NCBI GenBank assembly: GCA_902761695.1
Contig: CACWLT010000008.1
Coordinates: forward strand, 1 to 45,219
Origin: an uncultured Ruminococcus sp.
Lineage (GTDB): Bacteria > Bacillota > Clostridia > Oscillospirales > CAG-272
Direction: 5' to 3'
Length of the DNA stretch: 45,219 bases
Of the stretch, positions 33,536 through 41,436 are shown in pieces; positions within the stretch are counted from its first letter, which is position 1; the number at the start of each line of letters is the position of its first letter. Made by a program: the position numbers and the translations under genes. The notes under the pieces are model-generated. The model searched no databases. It saw only the letters and a program-made list of their open reading frames with translations, and was not told the origin of the DNA.

Positions 33536-35044
33536 TCACTCTGTGGGGTAGAAGAGCTCCATGACCTTTTCGTAGTGCTTCGCGATGACCTTGTTGTTCT
33601 TGGCGGTGTAGGTGGCCAGGCCGGCGCTGCTTTTCAGGATCTCGGCCATTTTGTAGATATAGCCGCTGAAGGCGTCGTAGATGAACTCCAGGTCGATGTT
33701 GCGGCCGTTCAGCACGATGTCGATCATTTCAATGGAGGTCTCGTCCCGGGCGCCCTTGTATTTCAGCACCACGTCGTAGTACTGGGGCAGGACCGTCTTC
33801 CAGCTTTCGGCGGACAGGGCGGCGAAGAGGGTTCCCACCAGCTCGTCCCGTGTGACGGTGACGGGCACGGCACAGCTGCTGATGGAGCCGCCCGCCACGG
33901 TGTAGTAATTCTCCTGGTCCTCCTCGTACTTCGGATAGGGGATGATGCCGTAGTCGAAGTCGCAGGTGTCCCGGAAGTCGGTGGCGGACTGGTGAAGCAC
34001 GCCGGTGATGAACATGGCGTTTCCGGAGGCGAACATGGTCGTGTTCCCCACCTCGCCCGTGGTCTCGTAATAGGAGCCGGGGCTGCCGTACAGGAGGGTC
34101 TTGAGCTTCTCCACGGCGTTCACAGAGCGCTCGTCGCTGCCGAAGACCATGTTCACGGTGCCGTCGTCGTCCACGTCCAGCACGTTGATCTCGAAGGAAT
34201 AGAGGTAGGCTACGGTGGAGTTGGATTTCTCCCCGTCGAAGCCGTAGAGGTCCCCGGAGCCCGCGGTCCCGTCGCCGTCGGCGTCCTGATACCAGCCTGC
34301 TACATTGGTCAGCAGGTAGTCGACGGTCCAGCGGCCCTCCCGCACCACGCCGTACATGTCCTCAAACCCGGCGCTTCCGGCCAGGTCCTTGTTGAAGTAG
34401 TAGCAGTAGGAGTTGGAGGCCAGGGAGAGGCAGATATCGCTGACCGTCAGGAACATCTTGTCGTTGAGGGTCAGGTGGGCCACGGCGTACTGGGGATACC
34501 AGGGCTTCGTGAAGTCCACACCCAGGTCGTACCAGTTGCGGAAGATCCCCTTCACTGCGTATTTGCCGGTGTAGATGGAGTGGCCCATGAAGAGGTCGCA
34601 TTCGTCGTCCCCGGCCATGGTGGAGTTCATGATGCGCTGGGCCATGGCCTCCTCGGCGTCCGTTTCGTGGCCGAGCTTGACGTTGAAGCGGTCCTCCACC
34701 CGGACGTTCCGGTTGTAGACGGCGTCGGGGAGGGTGTCCCCCGTCAGCTCCTCGGCGAACTGGAATTCGGCGTAGCGCTCCTGATAGAGCATACGGAACG
34801 TATCCCCGCCGAAATCGTGCTCACCCAGGCCGTCGTCCACCAGGGCGCGGGCTTCCAGGGAATCCGGCTCCTCCTCCGGGGCGGCGGTTTCATTACCCGG
34901 GGTGTCGGACGCGTTCTGTCCGGAAACGGCTTCGTTCGTGGATTGCGGATCGGACGCGGCTTTCTCGGAGCAGGCCGTCAGGGACGAGGCCGCCAGCAGA
35001 AGGGCCAGCAGGGCGGAGAGAAAGGGGGGTGTTTTGTGTTGCAT
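33536..35044 (-). CDS. Extracellular solute-binding lipoprotein, paralogue of the one at 598-2076
   Basis: This 502-residue lipoprotein has a signal peptide and lipobox SLTAC (Cys25), then an acidic linker and a carbohydrate-type binding-protein fold. It shares with the first paralogue the order DFGG.F, then an LTGD.LPDAVYNRNVRVEDRFNVK block, and a C-terminal MAEILKS-type segment. As there, no permease or ATPase gene is adjacent. GGGAGG precedes the ATG and a good promoter lies at 35076. Closeness to nanA and the PHP gene makes a sugar-type ligand plausible. Confidence 0.85.
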   Translation of the reverse strand: MQHKTPPFLSALLALLLAASSLTACSEKAASDPQSTNEAVSGQNASDTPGNETAAPEEEPDSLEARALVDDGLGEHDFGGDTFRMLYQERYAEFQFAEELTGDTLPDAVYNRNVRVEDRFNVKLGHETDAEEAMAQRIMNSTMAGDDECDLFMGHSIYTGKYAVKGIFRNWYDLGVDFTKPWYPQYAVAHLTLNDKMFLTVSDICLSLASNSYCYYFNKDLAGSAGFEDMYGVVREGRWTVDYLLTNVAGWYQDADGDGTAGSGDLYGFDGEKSNSTVAYLYSFEINVLDVDDDGTVNMVFGSDERSVNAVEKLKTLLYGSPGSYYETTGEVGNTTMFASGNAMFITGVLHQSATDFRDTCDFDYGIIPYPKYEEDQENYYTVAGGSISSCAVPVTVTRDELVGTLFAALSAESWKTVLPQYYDVVLKYKGARDETSIEMIDIVLNGRNIDLEFIYDAFSGYIYKMAEILKSSAGLATYTAKNNKVIAKHYEKVMELFYPTE

Positions 35045-35075
35045 GATAGCCTCCCGTTAGGCTGCGGTTTATTCT

Positions 35076-35104
35076 ATCATACCATATTCCGCGCCGGATT
35101 GAAA
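35076..35104 (-). promoter_or_regulatory. Promoter of the second solute-binding gene
   Basis: On the minus strand TTTCAA, 17 bases and TATGAT with TATGG before it (extended -10). Confidence 0.7.
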
Positions 35105-35154
35105 GGGATTTTTGGAAATTATGCCGGAATCTTTCGCGGGAGCTGTCCGGGAGA

Positions 35155-36231
35155 TCAGTCCTCACGGAACTTTCCGAGCTGCTCTCCGAGCGACTCTTCG
35201 AGGACTTCCCGGGGGATGACGAGCTCCTTCAGGGCGGAGACGAGCCGCAGGCCCACGCGCCGCTCAACGGCCGTCAGCGCCAGCTCCTGTCCCGAGGCGG
35301 GGTAGTACCGGATCAGGGTGTTCTCCTCGATCATTTTCCGGAAGGGGATCTCGTCGGAGAGGTAGGCGGTGATGACGCTCCTCTCTCGCTTTCCGTCGGG
35401 GACCCGGGAGACGCGGGGCAGACGGGATCCCGCAAGACGCCGGGGCAGCTCGTCCTCGTCCGGGGCCTCCACCAGGACGCGGCCCTCGGTTCCGGCGTTC
35501 CGGAGCAGGTAATCCGCAGCGATGGCCTGCCGTCTCTGCTCCGGGATGTCTGCGTTGACGGCGGCGGTCACCTCCCGGAGCGGGGTGAAGAACCGGTTGC
35601 CCATCCCCGCTTCAGTGTCGGCAAGGACCCGTTCTCTTTCCGCGTTGTAAGCGGCGTCCAGGGCATCCCGCTCCCGCTGTTTTCGGACGGCGTCTTCCCG
35701 GAAGAGGGAGGCCGCGCCGGTCCGGATGTAGTTGAACTGGGTCCGGGTCAGATCAAAGCGGCAGCCCCCGGCCATGAATCTTGCGCCGAGGCTGTTCTCC
35801 CCGGCCAGGTCAAGAAAGCGGCGGACGGGCATCACCTGGCACCGGACGGCATAACCCCGGCGTTCCCGCTCCCGGCGCATGTCGTCGGGGGACAGATAGA
35901 CCACCAGGCCCTGCTCCCGTACGACGCGGCCGGGGAAGGTCTCCACCTCCATGCGGACCGTGGCGGGGACGATCCTTCCCCGGAGGGAGGCGGGCAGGCG
36001 TTCGTCCCGGAAGATCTCCACGGCGACCTTCCCCGTGTCGTGCGCGGCGGCCCGGCGGAGTACCTCGGTGATTTCGGCGCAGAGGGAGGCGTAGGTTTCC
36101 GGGGTGTTTTCCGCGGCCGGCGGGGGATTCTTCTTCTTTTTGTCGGCGGGGAACAGATCGGGGCGGTCCGGGCGGAAGGTCACAACATCAGCCAGGCCGG
36201 GGACGGCTTCAAAAGAGACATTTTTTCTCAT
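35155..36231 (-). CDS. Hypothetical protein, 358 residues
   Basis: I do not recognise a family. The protein is soluble, without signal or membrane segments, and very rich in Arg and Glu. A basic stretch KKKKNPPPAAENTPE near residue 32 is followed by a helical region, a possible beta domain (RIVPATVRMEVETFPGRVV) and a charged coiled segment (DAVRKQRERDALDAAYNAERERV, in parts). The end repeats E-L-G motifs. The ATG at 36231 has AAAGGA eight bases upstream; a TTG two codons earlier is possible. It lies 110 bases upstream of the second lipoprotein gene on the same strand, but that gene has its own promoter. Confidence 0.6.
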   Translation of the reverse strand: MRKNVSFEAVPGLADVVTFRPDRPDLFPADKKKKNPPPAAENTPETYASLCAEITEVLRRAAAHDTGKVAVEIFRDERLPASLRGRIVPATVRMEVETFPGRVVREQGLVVYLSPDDMRRERERRGYAVRCQVMPVRRFLDLAGENSLGARFMAGGCRFDLTRTQFNYIRTGAASLFREDAVRKQRERDALDAAYNAERERVLADTEAGMGNRFFTPLREVTAAVNADIPEQRRQAIAADYLLRNAGTEGRVLVEAPDEDELPRRLAGSRLPRVSRVPDGKRERSVITAYLSDEIPFRKMIEENTLIRYYPASGQELALTAVERRVGLRLVSALKELVIPREVLEESLGEQLGKFRED

Positions 36232-36261
36232 GGGCAATTTCCTTTCCGCGCATATAGCGCT

Positions 36262-36415
36262 GTGCAGGTAGCTTTTTTAGGGGATACGCAGCTTCTTGAA
36301 AGAAGCCTGGCAAGAACTTTATACTATCACGGGTGCAGCTTCCTTTTCTTCGTGCAGCACGGGGTAACGTACAGCGCACCTATTTAGGCTCCGTTTTTCA
36401 CACTCTTTTTTAGCG
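36262..36415 (-). repeat. Family A MITE-like repeat, copy A6
   Basis: Minus orientation. The conserved parts are AGCTTCTTGAAAGAAGCC (one base off a perfect hairpin), GTGCAGCACGGGGTAACG and the flanking AT-rich ends. It abuts element B4 directly. Confidence 0.75.
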
Positions 36416-36417
36416 AT

Positions 36418-36872
36418 GTTCAAAAATGTCGGCAAGAACGTAAATTATGACAAAGTTTCCGGGGCAGTTACAGCCGCGGAATTGAACGTTCTGTTTCGTC
36501 TGTCCTCTATCGCGTCCCTTGTCATGCTCGTTTCGATCTCTGTTTGCGTCGCCTTTTTGGCAGAGCAAACCGATGAACTTCGTCCCCGACGGAGTTCATC
36601 GCATGTTACAGCTGACGCAACGCGGTCCGCCGGAGTTGCGTAGCAACTCCCGAAGAATGCAGAGCATTCTTCAGGCGAGGACATGGGATGCACAATTGAT
36701 TTTCGATTTCGGTACGAGTTGTTGCCTTATGCCATATGGCCAAGGGGGACCTCCGGGAGTGGGCACCCGAGTTCACTTCGTGAACTCAGTCGGCCATGAG
36801 ATGGTGTCCCTCCCGGCGCCCGTCCCGCGCAGGGACATAAGATCCGCAAAGACGAAGTCTTTGCTTCCTAAG
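36418..36872 (+). ncRNA. Family B structured RNA element, copy B4 (longest)
   Basis: This full copy shares its first 130 bases with B1. The stem GATGAACTTCGTC/GACGGAGTTCATC matches B2. The small hairpin GGTCC...GGAC has its loop enlarged by two added hairpins (GGAGTTGC-GTA-GCAACTCC and GAAGAATGC-AGA-GCATTCTTC). The main stem CCGGGAG/CTCCCGG carries an added loop hairpin GAGTTCAC-TTC-GTGAACTC, at the same place as in B3a. The 3' hairpin is GCAAAGAC-GAA-GTCTTTGC. Confidence 0.75.
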
Positions 36873-36960
36873 GCGCGCGTCATGCACACTTATCGGCGGG
36901 ATGGGAGGCGAGGGTATTCGGTTGTCAATGAACGGCGTCCGGCGGGAGCTTTTGAAGGGG
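36873..36960. other. Unassigned gap
   Basis: I see no gene, promoter or repeat in these 88 bases between B4 and the candidate RNA. Confidence 0.4.
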
Positions 36961-37157
36961 ACAAAAAAAGGATCCCGCAGCGCGTCAGGGTACACGTATC
37001 CCGTCGAACTCATTCAACGGTATGTGAATTTACCTGCCGCGCTCTGAAATCCCGTAATTTGTCCGTTATTCAGAGCCTCGCCGTGTGAAACCGGAATCAG
37101 GCCATGTGTGTCTCTTTCCGTCCCGGCCGCGTTTTCGCGGGGGACTGATGTTGTGGG
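36961..37157 (-). ncRNA. Candidate structured small RNA (minus strand)
   Basis: A promoter at 37163-37191 predicts a transcript from about 37156. It folds into successive hairpins: GTCCC/GGGAC around CCGCG-AAAA-CGCGG, GCTCTGAA/TTCAGAGC, CCGTTGAA-TGAG-TTCGACGG and GGGATAC/GTACCC. It then reaches GCGGGATCC and seven T near 36962. About 195 nt, no reading frame with a ribosome site. I could not match it to 6S, SRP, tmRNA or RNase P RNA by their known motifs. The terminator stem is weak, so a long leader of the 35155-36231 gene is the alternative. Confidence 0.55.
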
Positions 37158-37162
37158 AGATA

Positions 37163-37191
37163 TTTATACCACAAATCCGGCCCCCTGTCAA
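37163..37191 (-). promoter_or_regulatory. Promoter of the candidate small RNA
   Basis: On the minus strand TTGACA, 17 bases and TATAAA with TGTGG in front of the -10. Confidence 0.8.
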
Positions 37192-37289
37192 GAGCTTTTA
37201 TAAATTTTCCCCGATTTTCTCCGATCTGAGGGGAAAAACGGGGAGGCGGGGCTTTAATTCGCTTTTCATAATCTTCTAATCCCATCTCC

Positions 37290-37318
37290 TTGCAATGAGA
37301 AGCCGGAAGGTGTATAAT
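37290..37318 (+). promoter_or_regulatory. Promoter of the small membrane protein gene
   Basis: TTGCAA, 17 bases and TATAAT, about 45 bases before the start codon. Confidence 0.8.
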
Positions 37319-37362
37319 ACAGGCACAAACCGAAACCGCATCACAATCAAAGGAGATATGCC

Positions 37363-37590
37363 ATGAAAGCCTTTATCGACAGCCTCGACAGCATGCCCCT
37401 GCTCGTGAAGATCATCCTCGCCATCCCCGCGCTGGACATCGTCTGGAACATCTACCGCATCGTGTCCGCCGTGTACAAGAAGGACATGGTCGCCCTCATC
37501 GTCTCCATCGTCCTGCTCTTCATCCCGATCACCTGGATCTTCGACATCGTCATGATCCTGCTCACCGGCAGCGTGTGGAAAATGGCGTAA
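37363..37590 (+). CDS. Small hydrophobic membrane protein, 75 residues
   Basis: Two membrane segments (about 12-35 and 42-68) separated by the charged loop SAVYKKDMV make up almost the whole protein. AAAGGAGATATGCC precedes the ATG, and a good promoter and a terminator flank it, so it is expressed alone. It resembles uncharacterised short two-helix proteins of Clostridia; I cannot name a function. Confidence 0.75.
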   Translation: MKAFIDSLDSMPLLVKIILAIPALDIVWNIYRIVSAVYKKDMVALIVSIVLLFIPITWIFDIVMILLTGSVWKMA

Positions 37591-37616
37591 ACGGACCGTC
37601 CCATGGACATAGAAAA

Positions 37617-37647
37617 CAGGGAACCATTTTCGGCTCCCTGCTTTTTT
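37617..37647. terminator. Terminator between the small membrane gene and the anti-sigma gene
   Basis: CAGGGAACC pairs with GGCTCCCTG (one mismatch) around ATTTTC, with CTTTTTT downstream on plus and TGTTTTC on minus. It serves both convergent genes. Confidence 0.85.
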
Positions 37648-37659
37648 ATGCCTGTGGGA

Positions 37660-38637
37660 TTATTCCAGCGAATCCAGCACGGCGCGGAGGATCGCGGTCA
37701 CGGATTCCACGTCGCGGCCGATGGTGTCGAGCACGTAGGTCATGCTGCCGTGCATGAAGTACGCGTATCCGGAGCATGAGTTCTTCCCGAGATTCGGCTC
37801 CGTCGTGGTTACGGTGACGATCTGGACGTCGTCTCCCTGCGGCGTGCGGTATTCCGACGTCCGAACGTCCGTCTCCGTCGAAGCGGGCACGCTCAATCCG
37901 CCGGCACCGAAGCCGCACGCCTCCGGATTCAGCGGGATCCGGACGTACATATTGCACCAGCAGCCCCTTTCCGGAACCCCATCCGCCTCGCTGAGGGAGG
38001 GGATGAAATTCTGTCCTTTCAGGCTGACCAGCGAACCGGCTTTTCCGAGGGACACGCCGTCGAAATACACCGCGCTAATCATATTGTTGTAGAACTGTTC
38101 CGGGGGCTGCTCCAGCAGAGGGCTGGTCAGCAGACCGCAGTCGAAAAAGTCCGCGGCCTCCTTCCAGGTGTCAAAGCCGTACGCCATGCCGCTCTCGATC
38201 CATTCGCGTCCTGAGCGGTGCGCGTTGACGTCGGTCTCCTGCTTCAGTTCCCCCAGCTTCGCCATGACCTCGTCGGAGAGGGTGACATAGGGCTCGTTCC
38301 CCTCCTGATCCACCGTAAACAGCTGCGTAAAGCCCCTGCCGAGCTCCTTTGAGCTGCTGTCCTCCGACCGCGCTTCGGGCGAATCCGTCTCCCATCCATC
38401 CGCCGGACGGACGCGCACCGTCAGCCGGGACAGGAGCTGATCCGCTCCGACGCCGATTGTACCGGCGATCAGCAGAACCGCCGCCGCCAGCAGCACACCC
38501 GGCCGGATCCCGCGCTTCCTTCTGCCGGTTGTCCCGTCCGACGCGCTCACGGCAGCTCCCTTCTCCGGCGCGGCGTCCTCTACAAGCGCGGGATCGATCC
38601 CGCCCAGTGCGTCAAATAAAAGCTCCTCGTTCCTCAT
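37660..38637 (-). CDS. Putative anti-sigma factor, single-span membrane protein
   Basis: This 325-residue protein starts MRNEELLFDALGGIDPALV, a short cytoplasmic segment. One membrane helix follows (about 47-65, GVLLAAAVLLIAGTIGVGA), then an extracytoplasmic domain of about 255 residues ending LRAVLDSLE. I do not recognise that domain by sequence. The ATG overlaps the stop of the sigma gene (ATGA), the usual coupling for a sigma factor and its membrane anti-sigma, so the assignment rests on topology and context. GGAGG precedes the start. The long in-frame extension upstream lies inside the sigma gene and is not real. Confidence 0.75.
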   Translation of the reverse strand: MRNEELLFDALGGIDPALVEDAAPEKGAAVSASDGTTGRRKRGIRPGVLLAAAVLLIAGTIGVGADQLLSRLTVRVRPADGWETDSPEARSEDSSSKELGRGFTQLFTVDQEGNEPYVTLSDEVMAKLGELKQETDVNAHRSGREWIESGMAYGFDTWKEAADFFDCGLLTSPLLEQPPEQFYNNMISAVYFDGVSLGKAGSLVSLKGQNFIPSLSEADGVPERGCWCNMYVRIPLNPEACGFGAGGLSVPASTETDVRTSEYRTPQGDDVQIVTVTTTEPNLGKNSCSGYAYFMHGSMTYVLDTIGRDVESVTAILRAVLDSLE

Positions 38638-39278
38638 ACCGAAAATCCCTCCTTTTTGAGATGCGCTCTCAGCCGTCTTTTGGTGCGGCCAAGCGACATT
38701 TTCACGGCTCCCTCGCTCTTCCCCGCCAGCCGGGCCACCTCTGAGAGCGGATACGCGTACCAGTACCGCCACAGAAAGATCCGCCGGGCTGCGGGCTTTT
38801 CCTTTTCCAGAAAACTGTTCAGCGCGTCCCGGAGCCGGTTGTGAAAATCCTCGTCCGCCGACCACGGTTCCCCGTCCCCGGCCGCGTCCGCCAGCTCGTC
38901 CAGACAGAGCGGGATCTCTCCCCCGCCCCGCTTTTCCGCCGTCTCCGCCCGGTACCGGTCCAGCGCCAGTCGTCGGGTCACGGCCGCCAGATACGCTCCC
39001 AGATAACGCGGTCTCTCCGGCGGGATCGCTTCCCAGGCCCGGAGCCAGGTGTCGCTGACGCATTCCTCCGCGTCCTCCGGGGAGGAGAGAATGTCCTCCG
39101 CCACCGCCCGGCACCGTTTCCCGTATTTGTCCCGGCAGGCTGTGACGGCTCCCTCGTCCCGGGCGAAGAACAGATCCAGAATCTCCTCGTCCCCGGCATC
39201 AGGACCGGCCCTCTCATCCTGTACCGCATCCCGCTCCTCCGCCTCGTGCGGAATCCTCTCAGCCATCGTCCGCTCCAT
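38634..39278 (-). CDS. ECF-type RNA polymerase sigma factor
   Basis: This 214-residue protein has sigma region 2 (about 35-110, with SPEDAEECVSDTWLRAWEAIPP and YLGAYLAAVTRRLALDRYRA). Region 4 (about 150-208) ends in the helix-turn-helix YPLSEVARLAGKSEGAVKMSLGRTKRRLRAHL. There is no region 1.1 or 3, as in ECF sigmas. The ATG at 39278 is preceded by AAGGAGGGAGG; the longer frame adds sequence outside the fold. It is coupled to the membrane protein downstream and probably drives its own promoter at 39307-39335. Confidence 0.9.
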   Translation of the reverse strand: MERTMAERIPHEAEERDAVQDERAGPDAGDEEILDLFFARDEGAVTACRDKYGKRCRAVAEDILSSPEDAEECVSDTWLRAWEAIPPERPRYLGAYLAAVTRRLALDRYRAETAEKRGGGEIPLCLDELADAAGDGEPWSADEDFHNRLRDALNSFLEKEKPAARRIFLWRYWYAYPLSEVARLAGKSEGAVKMSLGRTKRRLRAHLKKEGFSV

Positions 39279-39306
39279 GTCCTCCCTCCTTTCGTCCTTC
39301 ACTCCA

Positions 39307-39335
39307 TAAGACGGAATCGGCCTCCCAAAAGTAAC
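39307..39335 (-). promoter_or_regulatory. Likely ECF sigma autoregulated promoter
   Basis: On the minus strand GTTAC, 17 bases, then CGTCTTA, directly upstream of the sigma gene. The form (AC-type -35, CGTC -10) fits ECF promoters and not the sigma-A boxes used by neighbours. The assignment is inferred. Confidence 0.5.
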
Positions 39336-39343
39336 GCGTGTAC

Positions 39344-39386
39344 GAAAAAACCGGCACGATTTTTCAAAATCATACCGGTTGATTTT
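39344..39386 (-). terminator. clpX operon terminator
   Basis: On the minus strand AACCGG/CCGGTT encloses GATTTT-GA-AAAATC and is followed by TTTTTT. It ends the tig-clpP-clpX transcript after repeat A7. Confidence 0.8.
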
Positions 39387-39390
39387 GCTT

Positions 39391-39537
39391 GGTACTCTTC
39401 TCATACTGAAAAGGCAGCGCTACCAAAGAACGGGCAAACGCCGGGTGGGGAGATGTGCTGTACATTACCACGTGCCGCAGTTTGAGCGGCAGGCTGCACC
39501 AGGTTATTTTAAGTTCTTTGCCAGCGTTCCCCTTTCA
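39391..39537 (+). repeat. Family A MITE-like repeat, copy A7 (degraded)
   Basis: The left end GTACTCTTCTCATACTGAAAA and the core ATTACCACGTGCCGCAG are recognisable, with GCTGCACCAGG after them. The GAGCAGC and GGCTTCTT hairpins are deleted. The right end touches the clpX stop codon. Confidence 0.7.
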
Positions 39538-39538
39538 C

Positions 39539-40840
39539 TCACTTCGTCACATACTCCGGCTCCGCGTGATCCCGCACGCAGCCTTCCGTGATGACGACCT
39601 TTGCCACGTCCTTCCGGGAGGGCAGGGCGAACATGATGTCCGTCATGGTCTCCTCCAGAATGGAGCGCAGCCCCCGGGCGCCCGTGTTCCGCTCGATGGC
39701 CAGGGACGCCACCGCACGCATGGCCTCGGGCGTGAATTCCAGCTCCGCGCCGTCCATGCGGAAGAGCTCCTTATACTGTTTCGAGAGGGAGTTCTTCGGC
39801 TCGGTGAGGATCCGTACCAGGGCGTCCTCGTCCAGATTCTCCAGCCCGACGATGACGGGGAGACGGCCCACCAGCTCGGGGATGAGGCCGAACTTCACGA
39901 TGTCGTGCGCGGTGACGTCCTTGAAGATCCCGTCCGCGCGCTTCTCTTCCTTCTTCTTGATGTCGGAGCGGAAGCCGATGGAGGTCTGCCCCTTCCGCGC
40001 CTCGATGATCTGATCCAGATTGTCGAAAGCGCCGCCGCAGATGAAGAGGATGTTTTCCGTGTTGATCTGAATGAACTCCTGGTTGGGGTGCTTCCGCCCG
40101 CCCTGGGGAGGCACGTTGGCCACGGTTCCCTCCAGGATCTTCAGAAGCGCCTGCTGCACGCCCTCGCCGGACACGTCCCGGGTGATGGAGCGGTTCTCGG
40201 ACCGGCGGGAGATCTTGTCGATCTCGTCGATATAGATGATCCCGCGCTCCGCCAGCTCGATGTCGTAGTCGGCGGCCTGGATCAGCCTCAGCAGGATGTT
40301 CTCCACGTCCTCGCCCACGTAGCCCGCCTCGGTGAGGGTGGTGGCGTCCGCGATGGCGAAGGGGACGTTCAGGGTCTTGGCCAGGGTCTGGGCCAGGAAG
40401 GTCTTGCCCACGCCGGTGGGACCGATGAGGAGCACGTTGCTCTTCTGGATCTCGACCTCCTCCGGGGCGGGCGTCTGCTCGTCGTCGTTTTTCTTCCGGC
40501 GCTGCTTCCGCTTCTCGGCGCCCTCGCGGTTGATGAGCCGCTTGTAGTGATTGTAGACCGCCACGGAGAGGGCGATTTTCGCCTTGTCCTGCCCGATGAC
40601 ATACTCGTCCAGGGTGGCCTTCAGCTCGGCGGGCGTGGGGAGCTTCTGCTCGGACAGGGGCGCGGCCTCCGTGTCGTTCAGGTGGTCGAAGATGATGTCG
40701 TTGCAGGCGTCGATGCACTTGTCGCAGATATAGAGGCCGGTGGGGCTGGGAATCAGGAAGTCCACCTGCGATTCGCTGCGGCCGCAGAAGGAGCAGTTGC
40801 GCTCCACCCGCAGCTTCGAGCCGGTTCGAGTCGATGCCAT
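39539..40840 (-). CDS. clpX: ATP-dependent Clp protease ATPase subunit ClpX
   Basis: This 433-residue AAA+ unfoldase has an N-terminal C4 zinc domain (Cys16, Cys19, Cys39, Cys42). Walker A is [11 protein letters not shown], Walker [11 protein letters not shown], and the pore-region block [22 protein letters not shown] follows. The SIGF loop needed for ClpP docking and the GAR-type arginine ([12 protein letters not shown]) are present. A Lys/Arg and Glu-rich insertion ([19 protein letters not shown]) before Walker A is larger than usual. It starts three bases after the clpP stop. Confidence 0.98.
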   Translation of the reverse strand: MASTRTGSKLRVERNCSFCGRSESQVDFLIPSPTGLYICDKCIDACNDIIFDHLNDTEAAPLSEQKLPTPAELKATLDEYVIGQDKAKIALSVAVYNHYKRLINREGAEKRKQRRKKNDDEQTPAPEEVEIQKSNVLLIGPTGVGKTFLAQTLAKTLNVPFAIADATTLTEAGYVGEDVENILLRLIQAADYDIELAERGIIYIDEIDKISRRSENRSITRDVSGEGVQQALLKILEGTVANVPPQGGRKHPNQEFIQINTENILFICGGAFDNLDQIIEARKGQTSIGFRSDIKKKEEKRADGIFKDVTAHDIVKFGLIPELVGRLPVIVGLENLDEDALVRILTEPKNSLSKQYKELFRMDGAELEFTPEAMRAVASLAIERNTGARGLRSILEETMTDIMFALPSRKDVAKVVITEGCVRDHAEPEYVTK

Positions 40841-40843
40841 AGT

Positions 40844-41428
40844 TTACCCCCGATTTGCGATGACTTTATCCACGAGGCCGTACTCCCGGGCCTCCTCGGC
40901 TGTCATGAAGTTGTCCCGCTCACAATCTGCGGCGATGACCTCCACAGGCTTGCCGGTGTTCGCGGCCAGGATCCGGTTGAGGCGGTCCTTGATTTTCAGG
41001 ATATGCTCGGCCTGGATCTGGATGTCGGTGGCCTGCCCCTGGGAGCCGCCGGAGGGCTGATGGATCATGATTTCGGAGTTGGGGAGGGCCAGCCGCTTGC
41101 CCTTCGCGCCGGAGGACAGCAGGAACGCCCCCATGGACGCCGCCATGCCCACGCAGATGGTGGAGACGTCGCACTTGATGAAGTTCATGGTGTCATAGAT
41201 GGCCAGACCTGCGGTGACGGATCCGCCGGGTGAATTGATATAGAGGGAGATATCCGCGTCGGGGTCCTCGGACTCCAGATAGAGGAGCTGGGCCACCACC
41301 AGGGACGCGGTGACGTCGTTGACCTCGTCGGCCAGAAAGATAATGCGCTCATTGAGCAGGCGGGAATAGATGTCGTAGGACCGCTCGCCGTGATTGGTCT
41401 GCTGCACGACCATAGGAACCAATGCCAT
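40844..41428 (-). CDS. clpP: ATP-dependent Clp protease proteolytic subunit ClpP
   Basis: This 194-residue serine peptidase has the triad Ser98 ([11 protein letters not shown]), His123 (IMIHQPSGG) and Asp172. It forms tetradecameric barrels with ClpX or other Clp ATPases for regulated proteolysis. AAAGGAGG precedes the ATG. Upstream, element B5 separates it from tig, with which it normally forms an operon; the element tail can pair with part of this ribosome site. Confidence 0.98.
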   Translation of the reverse strand: MALVPMVVQQTNHGERSYDIYSRLLNERIIFLADEVNDVTASLVVAQLLYLESEDPDADISLYINSPGGSVTAGLAIYDTMNFIKCDVSTICVGMAASMGAFLLSSGAKGKRLALPNSEIMIHQPSGGSQGQATDIQIQAEHILKIKDRLNRILAANTGKPVEVIAADCERDNFMTAEEAREYGLVDKVIANRG

Positions 41429-41436
41429 GGGAAAAC

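Noticed and set aside
36961..37157. 6S RNA, SRP RNA or tmRNA
   Set aside because: No large central bubble with closing stem, no GGAAGNAGC-type SRP loop and no tRNA-like end with tag frame could be found.
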